A stretch of 64,000 nucleotides of DNA from Brachybacterium paraconglomeratum (GCF_003994255.1 NZ_ML133851.1:372001-436000); one strand, 5' to 3'. Positions 39,968-49,738 are shown, numbered from the stretch's first letter. The notes: generated from the letters alone by a model not told the origin. A program made the numbers and translations.

Positions 39968-41194
39968 TCAGCCCGTGCGGCGAGTGCGCCGGACCCGCTG
40001 CCCTTCCTGCTCGATCAGGCCCAGCAGCTCGAGCCGGGCCAGCGCTGCGCCGACCTCCCGCGACGCGAAGCCGATCTCGTCCGCGAGGCGGCCCGGTGAG
40101 ATGCCCGAGCGGGGCGGGACGGCATCGAGCACACGCCGATCCGCTGGTGAGAGCAGATCGAGCTCGTCCTGGCGGGCGAAGCTCCCCTCCCCTGCGGCGG
40201 GCCCTCCGGGCAGCAGGTCCAGCAGCTCGGCGGGCTCGGTGACGAGCACCGCGCCGCGTTCGCGGATCAGGCGGTGGCAGCCGGCGCTGGCCGCGGAAGT
40301 GACCGGGCCGGGCACCGCTCCGACCGGTCGGGAGAGCTGATCGGCGAGCCGCGCCGTGGACAGGGCCCCGGAGCGCCAGGCCGCCTCGACGACCACCACC
40401 GCGCGGGACAGGGCGGCGATCAGCCGGTTGCGGGCCAGGAACCTCCACCGTGTGGGGGCGGTGCCCATCGGGGCCTCGCTGAGCAGGAGGTGCTGCTCGC
40501 GGATCCGCTCGAGCAGCTGCGTGTTCCCGCGGGGGTAGAGGCGGTCGAGCCCGCCGGCGAGGACGGCGAGGGTCGCGCCGTCCTGGGCGGCGAGCGCCCC
40601 GCGGTGCGCCGCGGCGTCGATGCCGTACGCGCCGCCGGAGACGACGGTCCCGCCGGCGCCCGCGAAGGCGGCGCCGAGGGAGGAGGCGACGTCCTCCCCG
40701 TAGGGGGTCGAGGCGCGGGAGCCGACGAGCGCCGCGGCGCGCTCCCCGGCCAGGCGGTCGAGCCGGGCGGGGCCCTGCACCCACAGGCAGTGCGGGGCGG
40801 TCTCCTGGAGGTCGTCGAGGGCGCTCGGCCACTCCTCGTCCCCGGGGATCAGGACCCGGATCCTCCGTCGGTCGGCGTCCTCCAGCACCGCCTCGACGTC
40901 GACGGCGGCGAGCCGGCCGCGCCAGCGCTGGAGGGCGCGGGAGGCGCGGGCGCCGGGCGTGCCGGCGCCGGGGTCGGCGGCCTCGGCCGGCACCTGTCCG
41001 TCCAGCGCGGCGAGCAGCTCGGCCGGCGTCGCCTCCCGCGCGAGCTCGAGCGCGGCGCGGGATCCGAGCCGTTCCCGCGCCATGAGCGCGACGGCGTCGG
41101 ACGGCTCGGCGAGCAGGGACCAGGTGAGCCGGGCCCGGCGCTCGGTCTCGTGCGTGATGTCGGGGTTCTCGGGGTTCTCGGGGTTCTCGGTCAT
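39968..41194 (-). CDS. dprA: DNA processing protein DprA
   Basis: 408 residues from ATG 41194. The Rossmann-like core has [51 protein letters not shown] and [31 protein letters not shown] winged-helix DML1-like domain ends it ([31 protein letters not shown]). DprA loads RecA on incoming ssDNA in natural transformation. The first codons contain three copies of a nine-base repeat (GAGAACCCC) coding ENPENPENP, a slippage-prone start. It overlaps comM by four bases. Confidence 0.93.
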   Translation of the reverse strand: MTENPENPENPDITHETERRARLTWSLLAEPSDAVALMARERLGSRAALELAREATPAELLAALDGQVPAEAADPGAGTPGARASRALQRWRGRLAAVDVEAVLEDADRRRIRVLIPGDEEWPSALDDLQETAPHCLWVQGPARLDRLAGERAAALVGSRASTPYGEDVASSLGAAFAGAGGTVVSGGAYGIDAAAHRGALAAQDGATLAVLAGGLDRLYPRGNTQLLERIREQHLLLSEAPMGTAPTRWRFLARNRLIAALSRAVVVVEAAWRSGALSTARLADQLSRPVGAVPGPVTSAASAGCHRLIRERGAVLVTEPAELLDLLPGGPAAGEGSFARQDELDLLSPADRRVLDAVPPRSGISPGRLADEIGFASREVGAALARLELLGLIEQEGQRVRRTRRTG

Positions 41195-42723
41195 CGGGCG
41201 TCCGCCTGTCGCAGGGTGAGGGCCTCGCCGATGTGCAGGGCATCGGGACGATCCTCGCCGTCGAGGTCGGCGAGGGTCCAGGCCAGGCGCAGCACGCGGT
41301 CGTGGCCGCGCAGGGTCAGCCGGCCCTGGCTGAGGGAGTGGCGCAGCAGCGCGAGGTCCGCCGGGGCGGGGGCGAACTCGGTCCGCAGCAGCGGGCCGGG
41401 AAGGTGGGCGTTGGTGCTCCAGCCGCGTCCCTCGTAGCGGCGGGCCTGGCGGGTGCGGGCCCGGCCGACGCGGGCGGCGATCGCGGCGCTGGGCTCGGCG
41501 GGCTCGGCGCCGCTGCGGTGGAGGTCCACCGGTCCGACGTCGACGCGCATGTCGATCCGGTCCATCACGGGCCCGGAGAGCCGGGAGAGGTAGCGGCGGC
41601 GCTGCAGCGGGGTGCAGGTGCACTTCTCGCCCTTGCCCCAGGCGTTCCCGCAGGGACAGGGGTTCGCGGCCAGGACCAGCTGGAAGCGGGCCGGGTAGCG
41701 GGTGACCCCGCGTGCCCGGTGCAGGGTGATGTCCCCGGTCTCCAGGGGTTCGCGCAGCGCCTCGAGCACCCGGGCGGAGAACTCCGGCGCCTCGTCGAGG
41801 AAGAGTACCCCGCAGTGGGCGCGGGAGATCGCGCCGGGCCGGGCGAGCCCTCCTCCCCCGCCGACGATCGCGGCGGCGGTGGCGGTGTGGTGGGGGCTCT
41901 CCAGCGGCGGGGTGCGCAGGAGGCCGCCGCGGGCGTCGAAGCGGCCGTCGAGCGAGTGGACGGCGGAGACGTCCAGGGCGTCCTCGGTGCTCAGCTCGGG
42001 CAGGATGCCGGGCAGGCGCGCGGCGATCATCGTCTTGCCGGCGCCGGGCGGTCCCTGCAGCAGCAGATGGTGGGCGCCTGCGGCGGCGACCTCCGCGGCA
42101 CGGCGGGCCTGCTCCTGGCCGATCACGTCGGCGAAGTCGACCGCGCTGCCCGCTCCTCGCTCCACCGCGGCGCCCGCGGGCAGCGGCTCGCGGGCGGGGG
42201 ACGGCGGGACGTCCGCGCCGAAGCGGTGCAGGAGGGTGGTGAGGTCGGGCGCCGCGTCCACCTCGATGCCGCCGACGAGTCGGGCCTCGGCGAGGTTCGC
42301 CTCGGGGACCACGGCGCGGGAGAGCCCCAGACCGCGGGCGGCGAGCAGGGCGGGCAGCACCCCGGGGACGGGACGCAGCCTCCCGTCGAGCCCGAGCTCG
42401 CCGAGCAGCACGGTGTCGGAGGGGACGTGGGTGAGCAGGTCGCCCTGCGCGTCGAGGACCGCGAGCGCGATCGCGAGGTCGAAGCCGGAGCCGTGCTTCG
42501 GCCGCCAGGCCGGGGTCATGTTCACGGTGATCCGGCGCTGGGCGAGGCGGAGGCCGCTGCGGGCCGCGGCGGCGCGGACCCTGTCCTTGGCCTGGAGGGT
42601 GGAGGAGTCCGGCAGGCCCACGAGCGAGAACGCGGGCAGGCCCTGAGAGACGTCGGCCTCGACCTCGACCAGGGTGCCCTCGAGGCCGGTGAGGCTGATC
42701 GAGAGGGTGCGCGCCTGGCCCAT
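41191..42723 (-). CDS. comM: YifB/ComM family Mg-chelatase-like AAA+ ATPase
   Basis: 510 residues. The N-terminal LonC-like domain ([45 protein letters not shown]) precedes the ATPase domain: Walker [12 protein letters not shown], Walker [11 protein letters not shown], then [14 protein letters not shown] with a CxCG and CTC zinc-like turn. ComM is a hexameric helicase aiding branch migration during integration of DNA taken up. It is grouped with dprA and yraN on one transcript. Confidence 0.93.
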   Translation of the reverse strand: MGQARTLSISLTGLEGTLVEVEADVSQGLPAFSLVGLPDSSTLQAKDRVRAAAARSGLRLAQRRITVNMTPAWRPKHGSGFDLAIALAVLDAQGDLLTHVPSDTVLLGELGLDGRLRPVPGVLPALLAARGLGLSRAVVPEANLAEARLVGGIEVDAAPDLTTLLHRFGADVPPSPAREPLPAGAAVERGAGSAVDFADVIGQEQARRAAEVAAAGAHHLLLQGPPGAGKTMIAARLPGILPELSTEDALDVSAVHSLDGRFDARGGLLRTPPLESPHHTATAAAIVGGGGGLARPGAISRAHCGVLFLDEAPEFSARVLEALREPLETGDITLHRARGVTRYPARFQLVLAANPCPCGNAWGKGEKCTCTPLQRRRYLSRLSGPVMDRIDMRVDVGPVDLHRSGAEPAEPSAAIAARVGRARTRQARRYEGRGWSTNAHLPGPLLRTEFAPAPADLALLRHSLSQGRLTLRGHDRVLRLAWTLADLDGEDRPDALHIGEALTLRQADAR

Positions 42724-42724
42724 C

Positions 42725-43171
42725 TCAGTGCACCCCTTCGAGGTGCTCGAGGGAGAAGACCCCGTCCAGGTGGGCGTGCACGGCGATCACGTCGATCCGC
42801 ACGTCGCGGTGCGGGGTCGAGCGCTCCATGAGGTACTCCCCCGCCAGCCGGCGCAGCCTGCGCAGCTTCGCGGGGGTGACGGCGGCCTGCGGCACCCCGG
42901 TGACGAACGATCGGCGGGTCTTGACCTCGACGAAGACGAGGGTCGTGTGCGCGAGGGCGACGATGTCCAGCTCGCCGTGCTCGAGCCGCAGGTTGCGCTC
43001 CACGATCTGCCAGCCGCAGGCCACCAGGTGGTCGGCGGCGAGGTCCTCCCCGGCGCGTCCGAGCTCGAGGGTGGTCATCTCCCGCACGCGGGGCGGTGCC
43101 GGGGCCGGGCGGGGCCTGTCGGCGGGGAGGGAGGCGGGCGGGGTGCCGGGGGCGGGAGCGAGGCTGTTCAT
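42725..43171 (-). CDS. UPF0102 (YraN) family endonuclease-like protein
   Basis: 148 residues if ATG 43171 is used. The core is ELGRAGEDLAADHLVACGW, ERNLRLEHGELDIVALAHTTLVFVEVKTRRS, a restriction endonuclease-like fold with Glu, Asp and EVK residues. Family members are about 120 residues; an internal ATG at 43078 (MTTLELGRAGED) would give 117 residues and may be the real start. The function is not established. It is one base before comM. Confidence 0.85.
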   Translation of the reverse strand: MNSLAPAPGTPPASLPADRPRPAPAPPRVREMTTLELGRAGEDLAADHLVACGWQIVERNLRLEHGELDIVALAHTTLVFVEVKTRRSFVTGVPQAAVTPAKLRRLRRLAGEYLMERSTPHRDVRIDVIAVHAHLDGVFSLEHLEGVH

Positions 43172-43283
43172 GCCCGTCAGCCTCGCGGGAGGGGCCCGGG
43201 CGGGGAAGCGGCCCCTGGATCCTGGGGACGACGGGGCGCTGTGGAGGAGAGGTCGCGCGGCGCCGGAGGGCCGCGCGGCGGGC

Positions 43284-43586
43284 TCAGGGCAGGGAGATGT
43301 CCTGCTTGTTGAGCTCCTCGATGTTGACGTCCTTGAAGGTCACCACCCGCACCGAGCGCACGAAGCGGTTGGAGCGGTAGATGTCCCACACCCACACGTC
43401 CGCCAGGCGCAGCTCGTAGAACACCTCGCCGCCGCCCGAGCGGACCTGCAGGTCCACCTGGTTGGCGAGGTAGAAGCGGCGCTCCGTCTCCACGACGTAC
43501 GTGAACAGGCTGACCACGTCGCGGTACTCGCGGAAGAGCTGGAGCTCGAGGTCGGACTCGTAGTTCTCGAGATCCTGGCTGCTCAT
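43284..43586 (-). CDS. DUF2469 family protein
   Basis: 100 residues from ATG 43586, which follows a GAGGAGGAG site. MSSQDLENYESDLELQLFREYRDVVSLFTYVVETERRFYL-type openings are diagnostic of DUF2469 in actinobacteria, where the gene follows rnhB. Its role is unknown. It is soluble, acidic at the start, and ends with a KDVNIEELNKQDISLP tail. The ATG overlaps the rnhB stop by four bases. Confidence 0.92.
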   Translation of the reverse strand: MSSQDLENYESDLELQLFREYRDVVSLFTYVVETERRFYLANQVDLQVRSGGGEVFYELRLADVWVWDIYRSNRFVRSVRVVTFKDVNIEELNKQDISLP

Positions 43587-44365
43587 CGGCGCTCCTCCTC
43601 GTCCTGCGGGCTCCACGGGCCCTCCCACAGTACGCCAGCGGAGCCGGGCGTCGGGCCGGTGCCCGCGGCAGCCACCGCTGCGGGGCGGGCGGTGCGGGTG
43701 GCGGCGGGCACGGAGCCGAGCCGCCAGCTGCGGCGATGGTGCTCGTGCACGCCGATCCGGTCGATCGCCGCGCGGTGCACCGCGGCGCCGTAGCCCTTGT
43801 TCGAGGCCCAGCCGTAGTCGGGAGCCTCCGCGTCCAGTTCGACCATCCGCGCGTCCCGTGCGACCTTCGCGAGGATGCTCGCCGCGGACACGCTCGCGCA
43901 GTCCCGGTCGGCGGCGACCCGCAGCTGCACCAGCGGCGCGGGGCGCTCCGCGGCCGTCAGCGCGGGGGTGAGCACGTCCGCGTCCCCGTCGAGCAGGAGG
44001 GCGTCGGCCTCGACGCCGAGCCCCTCGAGCGCGCGCAGCGCGGCGCGGGTCAGGGCGGCCATGATCCCGATCTCGTCGATCTCGGACGCCTCCGCCCAGC
44101 CGACGGCACCGGCCAGCGCGGACTCGCGGATCGGGGCGACCAGCGCCTCACGGCGCCGGGCGGTGAGCTTCTTGGAGTCCCTCACGCCGTCGGGCAGGGG
44201 TGCGACCTCGCCGTCGGTGATCTCGAGGGCGACCGCGCCGACGGCGACGGGGCCGGCGAGGGCGCCACGGCCCACCTCGTCCAGCCCCACCACGACCCGG
44301 CGCCCGAGGCCCGCGCGGCGGGCGAGCTCGCGTTCGAGGTCGAGGGTCGGTGCGGGGGCGCTCAC
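43583..44365 (-). CDS. rnhB: Ribonuclease HII
   Basis: 260 residues from GTG 44365. The catalytic motif GLDEVGRGALAGPV holds Asp and Glu, and DALLLDGDAD and DRDCASVSAASILAKVARDARM carry the other acidic residues. RNase HII removes ribonucleotides misincorporated in DNA. The C-terminus is extended by about 40 Ala/Pro/Gly-rich residues. It overlaps lepB (GTGA) and DUF2469 by four bases each. Confidence 0.95.
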   Translation of the reverse strand: MSAPAPTLDLERELARRAGLGRRVVVGLDEVGRGALAGPVAVGAVALEITDGEVAPLPDGVRDSKKLTARRREALVAPIRESALAGAVGWAEASEIDEIGIMAALTRAALRALEGLGVEADALLLDGDADVLTPALTAAERPAPLVQLRVAADRDCASVSAASILAKVARDARMVELDAEAPDYGWASNKGYGAAVHRAAIDRIGVHEHHRRSWRLGSVPAATRTARPAAVAAAGTGPTPGSAGVLWEGPWSPQDEEERR

Positions 44366-45198
44366 GGCTGGTCGGGCACGTCGGCGAACGCGTCCGACCC
44401 GTCCCCGAGGCCGGTCCAGCGGCTCGCGGGCCAGAACACGACCTCGGCGCGGCCGGTGATGTCCGACTCGTCGACGAAGCCGCCCTCGCCCTGCACCTCG
44501 TGCCAGGCGGAGTCCGCGGAGGCGTAGCGGTTGTCGCCCATCACCCAGACCTTGTCGTCGGGGACGGTGACATCGAAGGCCGCCTGGCAGGCGGGGGTCT
44601 CCGGGTTGATGTACGGCTCGTCGAGGGTGGTGCCGTTGACCTGCAGGGCGGCGCCCTCCTCCTCGCACACCACGTGATCGCCGGGCAGGCCGATCAGCCG
44701 CTTGACCAGGTGGTCCTGGGAGGGGTCGGGGGCGAGCCCGATGAGCGAGAGGGCCATCATGACCCGCACCCGGGGGGTGGGGTTCTCGGTCGCGTCGCCG
44801 GGGATCCAGTCCGCCGGGTCCTCGAAGACGATGACGTCGCCGCGCTCGAGGTCGAACACCCCGGGGCTGAGCTTGGAGACGATGATCTTGTCGTCCTCCA
44901 GCAGCGTGGGGTTCATCGAGGCGGAGGGGATGTAGAACGGCTGGATCAGGAAGGTCTTCACGAGCACCGCGATGACCAGCGCGACCACCATGGTCACGAG
45001 GGTGTCCAGCCACAGCGGCATCCGCTGCCTGCGGCGGTGGGTGCGGCCCTCGCCCTCGGGGCGGTCCTGCGCCGCGGGGCGCTCGTCCCCCTGCGGGGCG
45101 CTGCCCTCGGACGCGGTCGTCGCGGTCGCGGCGTCCTCGGCGGGAGCGGGGTCCCCGGTCGGGGAGCCGGCTCGGCGGTTCTCGTCGGACGCATTCAT
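44362..45198 (-). CDS. lepB: Signal peptidase I, copy 1
   Basis: 278 residues. An acidic cytoplasmic tail of about 55 residues precedes one membrane helix. The catalytic Ser is in YIPSASMNPTLLEDD, the general base Lys in HLVKRLIGLPGDHV, and VWVMGDNRYASADSAW is box E. It releases Sec and Tat substrates by cutting their signal peptides. A second signal peptidase gene lies just upstream, so substrates may be shared. Confidence 0.94.
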   Translation of the reverse strand: MNASDENRRAGSPTGDPAPAEDAATATTASEGSAPQGDERPAAQDRPEGEGRTHRRRQRMPLWLDTLVTMVVALVIAVLVKTFLIQPFYIPSASMNPTLLEDDKIIVSKLSPGVFDLERGDVIVFEDPADWIPGDATENPTPRVRVMMALSLIGLAPDPSQDHLVKRLIGLPGDHVVCEEEGAALQVNGTTLDEPYINPETPACQAAFDVTVPDDKVWVMGDNRYASADSAWHEVQGEGGFVDESDITGRAEVVFWPASRWTGLGDGSDAFADVPDQP

Positions 45199-45229
45199 CG
45201 CGGCAAGGATAGCCGCTGGGGGCTGGGAG

Positions 45230-45799
45230 TCAGAGGGAGCCGCCGCGAGGCGGTGGCCACACGATCCGCTCGACCCTGCCGACCACCCGATCCACGGGGA
45301 TCATCCCGCCGCCGGGGGCGCCGAGCAGGTGCCGGGAGTCGGTGGAGTCGGGACGGTTGTCGCCGAGCACGAACATGCGCCCCTCGGGGACGACGAGGTC
45401 GAACTCGGTGGTGCCGGGCGCCATGCCGCTCGGCAGGTAGGGCTCCTCCAGCTCCTCGCCGTTCAGCAGCAGGGCGCCCTCGTCGCCGCAGCAGGCGATG
45501 GAGTCGCCGCCGACGGCGATCACCCGCTTGACCCAGTAGCGGTCGCCGTCCTCCGCCGAGGGGGCGAAGTATCCCCTGCCGTCGAAGACGACCACGTCCC
45601 CGCGCTCGGCCTCGCCGGCGTTCGTGCGGTCGGCCAGGAGCACGTCCCCGGCCTCGAGGGTCGGGGCCATGGAGGCCGACGGGACGCGGAAGGGCTGGAC
45701 CACGAAGTGCCGCACGGCGAGCACCGCGAGCAGCGCCAGCACGACGCAGACGGCGACGGCCACCACCGGGTGGGGCCGTCGCCGTCTCGCCGCGCTCAC
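45230..45799 (-). CDS. Signal peptidase I, copy 2 (short)
   Basis: 189 residues from GTG 45799. One helix (about 13-33) precedes the Ser motif RVPSASMAPTLEAGD, the Lys motif YWVKRVIAVGGDSI and FVLGDNRPDSTDSRHLL. A pair Cys-Cys in SIACCGDEG may form a disulfide or be a spare. It is about 90 residues shorter than its neighbour, mainly by lacking the acidic tail, and shares only the catalytic boxes, so it is an old paralogue, not a recent copy. It lies 28 bases after rplS. Confidence 0.9.
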   Translation of the reverse strand: MSAARRRRPHPVVAVAVCVVLALLAVLAVRHFVVQPFRVPSASMAPTLEAGDVLLADRTNAGEAERGDVVVFDGRGYFAPSAEDGDRYWVKRVIAVGGDSIACCGDEGALLLNGEELEEPYLPSGMAPGTTEFDLVVPEGRMFVLGDNRPDSTDSRHLLGAPGGGMIPVDRVVGRVERIVWPPPRGGSL

Positions 45800-45827
45800 G
45801 CGGGTGATCCTGGGATCCGGGAGCGGA

Positions 45828-46178
45828 TCAGGAGTGGTCGCGCTTCTCCTTGATGCGGGCCTTCTTGCCCGTGAGGTTGCGCAGGTAGTACAGCTTCGCG
45901 CGGCGGACGTCACCGCGGGTGACGACCTCGATCTTGTCGACCGTGGGGGCGTGCACGGGGAACACGCGCTCCACGCCGACGCCGAAGGAGATCTTGCGGA
46001 CGCGGAAGGTCTCGCCCACGCCGTGGCCCTGGCGGCCGATGACGTAGCCCTGGAAGACCTGGATTCGGGAGCGGTTGCCCTCGATGACCTTCACGTGCAC
46101 CTTGACGTTGTCGCCGGCGCGGAAGGCGGGGACGTCCTCGCGCAGGGACGCCTTGTCGAGCTCGTCAAGCTTCTGCAT
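45828..46178 (-). CDS. rplS: 50S ribosomal protein L19
   Basis: 116 residues. [34 protein letters not shown] and [30 protein letters not shown] are family hallmarks, with [18 protein letters not shown] at the C-terminus. L19 sits at the interface between subunits. It has its own promoter and a long leader instead of being directly fused to trmD. Confidence 0.98.
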   Translation of the reverse strand: MQKLDELDKASLREDVPAFRAGDNVKVHVKVIEGNRSRIQVFQGYVIGRQGHGVGETFRVRKISFGVGVERVFPVHAPTVDKIEVVTRGDVRRAKLYYLRNLTGKKARIKEKRDHS

Positions 46179-46521
46179 GTCTCTCTCCTGGCCTCCGCCT
46201 CAGGTCGTCGGCCTCGTTCGTCGGGCCGCCTCTCGGGCGACCCGTCATGAACCGTCGATCCGGCGGGGAGCTGGCTCCCCGTGCCGGTGTGCTGGGCCTC
46301 TGGCGGCGACTCCCATCGCCACGGACCTGCCCGACCGCGTGATGCGCCCTCCCCTGAGGCAGAGAGGCGCGCGGTGCGCACGAGGGGACATTCTGCCAGC
46401 GCACGGGAAGGGGCGGCAAGCCCGCACCGGGGCGTTCGTGCCGGTGATCACCGTGGCGGGCTGTCGGATCGCTCACGTCCGGGTCGCGGGCGGGGCGTCC
46501 TCGGTGCGCCGGACGACGCCC
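46179..46521 (-). other. rplS leader and trmD-rplS intergenic region
   Basis: 343 bases without a gene. It holds the rplS promoter (46390-46419) and a leader of about 205 bases. The leader contains a seven-base hairpin with arms 46264-46270 and 46275-46281. The 12-base palindrome CGGTGATCACCG at 46442-46453 lies between the trmD end and the promoter. I did not see an open frame worth calling. Confidence 0.5.
46390..46419 (-). promoter_or_regulatory. rplS promoter
   Basis: On the minus strand TTGCCG (46414-46419) and CAGAAT (46390-46395) are separated by 18 bases, a good housekeeping sigma promoter. Start would be near 46383. Confidence 0.7.
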
Positions 46522-47250
46522 TCAGGCCTCGTCGAGCAGATCGGGGCGGCGCTGCCGGGTGCGCTCGAGCGACTGCTCGCGCCGCCAGGCGGCGATCCTC
46601 CCGTGGTCGCCGGAGAGCAGGATCGCGGGCGCCTCCCGCACCACCCCGGCCGGGTCCTCCCAGCGGGCGGGGCGGGTGTAGAGCGGGTACTCCAGCAGCC
46701 CGTCGGAGTGGGACTCCTCGACGAGGGACTCGGCGTTGCCGACCACGCCCGGGACGAGCCGCACCACGGCCTCGGTGATCGCGAGGACCGCGACCTCGCC
46801 GCCGTTGAGCACGTAGTCGCCGAGGGAGGCGAGGTGGATCTCGCAGCCGATGTCGGCGAGGTGCTCGTAGACCCGCTCGTCGATCCCCTCGTAGCGACCG
46901 CAGGCGAGGACCAGCCATTCGCACTCGGACCATTCCTGGGCGGTGGCCTGGGCGAAGGGGGTGCCGGCGGGGTTGGGGAAGATGATCACCGGCTCGGTGT
47001 CGGCGCCGAGCGCCGCCTGCCCCTCGGCGCGCACGGCGGCGAAGGCCTCCGCCCACGGCTCGGGCTTCATCACCATGCCGGCACCGCCGCCGAGCGGGGT
47101 GTCGTCCACGGTGCGGTGGCGGTCGTGGGTCCAGTTGCGCAGGTCGTGGACGTGCAGGTCCACGAGCCCGTCGCGGCGCGCCTTGCCGATCAGGGAGAGC
47201 TCGAGCGGCGCGAGGTACTCGGGGAAGATGGTGAGGACGTCGATGCGCAC
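46522..47250 (-). CDS. trmD: tRNA (guanine-N1)-methyltransferase
   Basis: 242 residues from GTG 47250. [22 protein letters not shown] opens it; [26 protein letters not shown] and [24 protein letters not shown] form the knotted SAM site. TrmD makes m1G37 next to the anticodon and prevents frameshifting. It follows rimM with a seven-base gap. Confidence 0.97.
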   Translation of the reverse strand: MRIDVLTIFPEYLAPLELSLIGKARRDGLVDLHVHDLRNWTHDRHRTVDDTPLGGGAGMVMKPEPWAEAFAAVRAEGQAALGADTEPVIIFPNPAGTPFAQATAQEWSECEWLVLACGRYEGIDERVYEHLADIGCEIHLASLGDYVLNGGEVAVLAITEAVVRLVPGVVGNAESLVEESHSDGLLEYPLYTRPARWEDPAGVVREAPAILLSGDHGRIAAWRREQSLERTRQRRPDLLDEA

Positions 47251-47257
47251 GGCGGGC

Positions 47258-47842
47258 TCAGCGCTCCGTCCGGGCGGGGCCGGAGGTCTCCGACTCGGGG
47301 CCCTGCTCGTCCTCGGGCAGCGCGTCGAACAGCCCGCCGGGCGGATCGGCGATGACGACGCCGGCCTCGAGGTCGACCTCGGGCACGAGCTGCTCGACCA
47401 GCGGCAGCTGAACGCGTCGCCGGTCGGGGGTGCGCACGACGAGGAGGTCCTGCGCCGGGTAGTGGTCCACGCCCGCGACGACGCCGAGCTCGCGCCCGTC
47501 GACGTGGCGGACGGCGAGGCCCTTGAGCTGCGCGGGATACCAGGCGTCGGGATCCTCGGCGGCCTCCTCCTCGGCGTCGACCGCGAGCTCGAGGTCCACC
47601 CCGCGCAGGGACTCGGCGTCGGTGCGGTCCGTGACCTCCTCGAAGCTCGCGTACCAGCGCTCCTGCTGGAGGCGGGTGCGGGCCACGGTGAGGGTGCGGG
47701 AGCGGCCGGCGACCTCGACCTGGAACACGGTGCCGGGGCTCAGGCGCTCCTCGGGCTGGTCGGTGCGCAGGACGAGGGCGACCTCGCCGCGCAGGCCGTG
47801 GGCGCGGCCGATCGTCGCGACGATCACGTCGAGGGTGCTCAT
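47258..47842 (-). CDS. rimM: 16S rRNA processing protein RimM
   Basis: 194 residues. [25 protein letters not shown] is the RimM start, and [42 protein letters not shown] the PRC-barrel. RimM binds S19 and helps mature the 30S head. The middle region has an Asp/Glu-rich insertion. It overlaps the upstream lipoprotein gene by four bases. Confidence 0.95.
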   Translation of the reverse strand: MSTLDVIVATIGRAHGLRGEVALVLRTDQPEERLSPGTVFQVEVAGRSRTLTVARTRLQQERWYASFEEVTDRTDAESLRGVDLELAVDAEEEAAEDPDAWYPAQLKGLAVRHVDGRELGVVAGVDHYPAQDLLVVRTPDRRRVQLPLVEQLVPEVDLEAGVVIADPPGGLFDALPEDEQGPESETSGPARTER

Positions 47843-48882
47843 GCGGTGGCTCCGTTCGAGGGGGCGGGAAGGGCTGCGAGGTGGGCGGGAGAGCCGTCGG
47901 ACGGGTCGGAGGCATCTGCCCGGGCGGGCACGTCCTCCGGGGCGGGGGCGCCGACGACGGCATCGCCTCCCTCCTCGGCGGGCGCCGGGGCGTGGTAGCC
48001 CTGCTCGGCGCAGGCGGTCGAGAGCTGGTCGAGCGGGTCCTGGAGCCCGTCGGACCAGGTGTCGCCGTCCAGGGCGTCGACGAAGGGGGCGCGGACCTGC
48101 TCGAGGGCGGTGCGCACGGCGTCGTCGTCCACGGCGGTGATCTGCGCGTCCAGCAGCTCGGCGGTCGCGCGGAGGTCGTCGGTGCGGCCGGAGGGGACCT
48201 CGCGCGGGGAGAGGCCGACGAGCTTGAACATGTTGGAGGTCAGGACGTTCGAGTTCGCGAAGTGGGTGAGGGTGCCGGGGGTGTCGAAGACATCGGCGCA
48301 GACCAGAGCGGCGGGCTTGGCACCGGCCTGTCCTCCCCCGGCGACCCAGAGCGCCGCGACGGAGACGTCCTGGCAGCCGGCGGCGACGCCTTCGAACGCG
48401 TCGGCGAAGGCCTCGCGGTCGGACTCGGCGCCGCGCTCGGGCTGGGTGCGGAACCAGTCGGCCAGCTCCGTCGCGGCCGCCCGTGCGCCCTCGGGCGCGT
48501 CGGCGAAGAGGTCCTCGACGTCGTCGCCGGTCATGGCGTAGAAGCCGGGATCGGAGGGGCCGACCTCCGGTGCGCTCCCGGCACGGTCCAGGACCTCGCG
48601 GGAGAGCGGGCCCGCATAGTCGGGGTCTCCCCAGAACCCGGTGCAGGCCGCGACGAGGGCGGGATCAGCGCTCGTCTCCTCGGACGCGGCCGACGGCGCC
48701 TCCGGCTCCCCACCGGGCCCCTCGTCCGTGCAGCCGCCGAGCGTGAGGGCGAGGGCGGCGAGCGCGGCGCCGGGGAGGGCGGCCCGGTGAACGCGGCGAC
48801 GACCCCCGGACGGCGAGGAGCGGCGCTGCCGGGACCTCTCGGTCCGCTCGGCAGCGCCGCTCCTCAGGATCCTGCGGGGCAC
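47839..48882 (-). CDS. Unknown lipoprotein within the rpsP-trmD operon
   Basis: 347 residues from GTG 48882. About 40 Arg/Ser-rich residues are followed by a hydrophobic stretch and the lipobox LGGC (Cys at about 52), so an exported lipoprotein is likely even though the tail before it is long. The mature part is Asp/Glu-rich and helical with several Cys residues. No family is recognised. It lies between khpA and rimM, overlaps rimM by four bases (ATGA), and begins one base after the khpA stop, so it is a full member of the ribosomal operon. A strong hairpin (48815-48865) is inside the 5' end. No in-frame start exists between that hairpin and the hydrophobic stretch. Confidence 0.7.
   Translation of the reverse strand: MPRRILRSGAAERTERSRQRRSSPSGGRRRVHRAALPGAALAALALTLGGCTDEGPGGEPEAPSAASEETSADPALVAACTGFWGDPDYAGPLSREVLDRAGSAPEVGPSDPGFYAMTGDDVEDLFADAPEGARAAATELADWFRTQPERGAESDREAFADAFEGVAAGCQDVSVAALWVAGGGQAGAKPAALVCADVFDTPGTLTHFANSNVLTSNMFKLVGLSPREVPSGRTDDLRATAELLDAQITAVDDDAVRTALEQVRAPFVDALDGDTWSDGLQDPLDQLSTACAEQGYHAPAPAEEGGDAVVGAPAPEDVPARADASDPSDGSPAHLAALPAPSNGATA
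48815..48865 (-). terminator. 16-bp perfect stem inside the 5' end of the lipoprotein gene
   Basis: Arms 48815-48830 and 48850-48865 are exact complements. The loop contains a second small stem (48832-48836 with 48841-48845). It starts 17 bases into the lipoprotein frame, just after khpA. It could be an attenuator that reduces readthrough from rpsP-khpA into the rest of the operon, or an mRNA cleavage site. Confidence 0.7.
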
Positions 48883-48883
48883 C

Positions 48884-49126
48884 TCAGCGACGGTCGACGT
48901 CGACGATGTCGACCCGCACGTCGTCCTCGGAGAGGGCCGCGGTGACCGTGCGCAGGGCACGGGCGGTGCGGCCGGACCGGCCGATGACGCGTCCCAGGTC
49001 GGCGGCGCCGACCCGGACCTCGAGCAGCGGGCCGCGACGGGTGGACTTCTCCGTGACGCGCACGGCGTCGGGGTCGTCGACGATGCCGCGGACCAGATGA
49101 TCGAGCGCTTCGGCGCGGGCGCTCAT
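48884..49126 (-). CDS. khpA: KH-domain RNA-binding protein KhpA (YlqC)
   Basis: 80 residues forming one KH domain: LEVRVGAADLGRVIGRSGRTARALRTVTAAL carries the GxxG loop (GRSG). KhpA binds structured RNA and, in firmicutes, works with KhpB in division and sRNA biology. It follows rpsP by one base, its conserved position. Confidence 0.95.
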   Translation of the reverse strand: MSARAEALDHLVRGIVDDPDAVRVTEKSTRRGPLLEVRVGAADLGRVIGRSGRTARALRTVTAALSEDDVRVDIVDVDRR

Positions 49127-49127
49127 C

Positions 49128-49607
49128 TCAGGCCTCGTCGGTCGCCGCGGCCTCGGCGTCCTCGGTGGTCTCGCCCTCGGCCGGAGCCTCCTCGGAGCCG
49201 GGGGCGACGTCCGCGGCCTCGGCCTGCTCGTCAGCCTTGGCCTTCTTCGCCCCGTCGCGGGACTCGGTGGCGGCCTTGTCGGCCTCGGCGATGAGCTCCT
49301 CGGCGGACTTCTTCGCCTCGGCGGTCTTCAGGGAGCCGGCGGCGTCGCCCTCGCCCTTGAACTTCGCCCAGTCGCCGGTGACCTTCAGCAGCGCGGCGAC
49401 CTGCTCGGACGGCTGCGCGCCGACGCCCAGCCAGTACTGGGCGCGCTCGGAGTCGATCTCGATGACCGAGGGGTTCTCGGTGGGATGGTACTTGCCGATC
49501 TCCTCGATCACGGCGCCGTCGCGCTTCTTGCGCGAATCGGCGACCACGACGCGGTAGAACGGTGCACGGATCTTGCCCATGCGCTTCAGACGGATCTTGA
49601 CAGCCAC
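49128..49607 (-). CDS. rpsP: 30S ribosomal protein S16
   Basis: 159 residues. [30 protein letters not shown] is the S16 start, and [39 protein letters not shown] the second block. The S16 core is about 80 residues; here a C-terminal tail of about 75 residues, rich in Ala and Glu, is added, as in other actinobacteria. It opens the operon rpsP-khpA-lipoprotein-rimM-trmD. Confidence 0.97.
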   Translation of the reverse strand: MAVKIRLKRMGKIRAPFYRVVVADSRKKRDGAVIEEIGKYHPTENPSVIEIDSERAQYWLGVGAQPSEQVAALLKVTGDWAKFKGEGDAAGSLKTAEAKKSAEELIAEADKAATESRDGAKKAKADEQAEAADVAPGSEEAPAEGETTEDAEAAATDEA

Positions 49608-49738
49608 GTGGGTGGACTCTCCTTCAGGGATGTTCGGGTGAGTCCCGCCGCAGCCTGTGGGGTGATGCGGGCGCTGACGGTTCTCGGGGTGTCGCTCCCG
49701 GGCGGGTAGAGGGCCAGCCCGGACGCATACAGCGCACG

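Noticed and set aside
44362..45799. The two signal peptidase genes as a recent tandem duplication
   Set aside because: They share only catalytic boxes and differ by about 90 residues in length.
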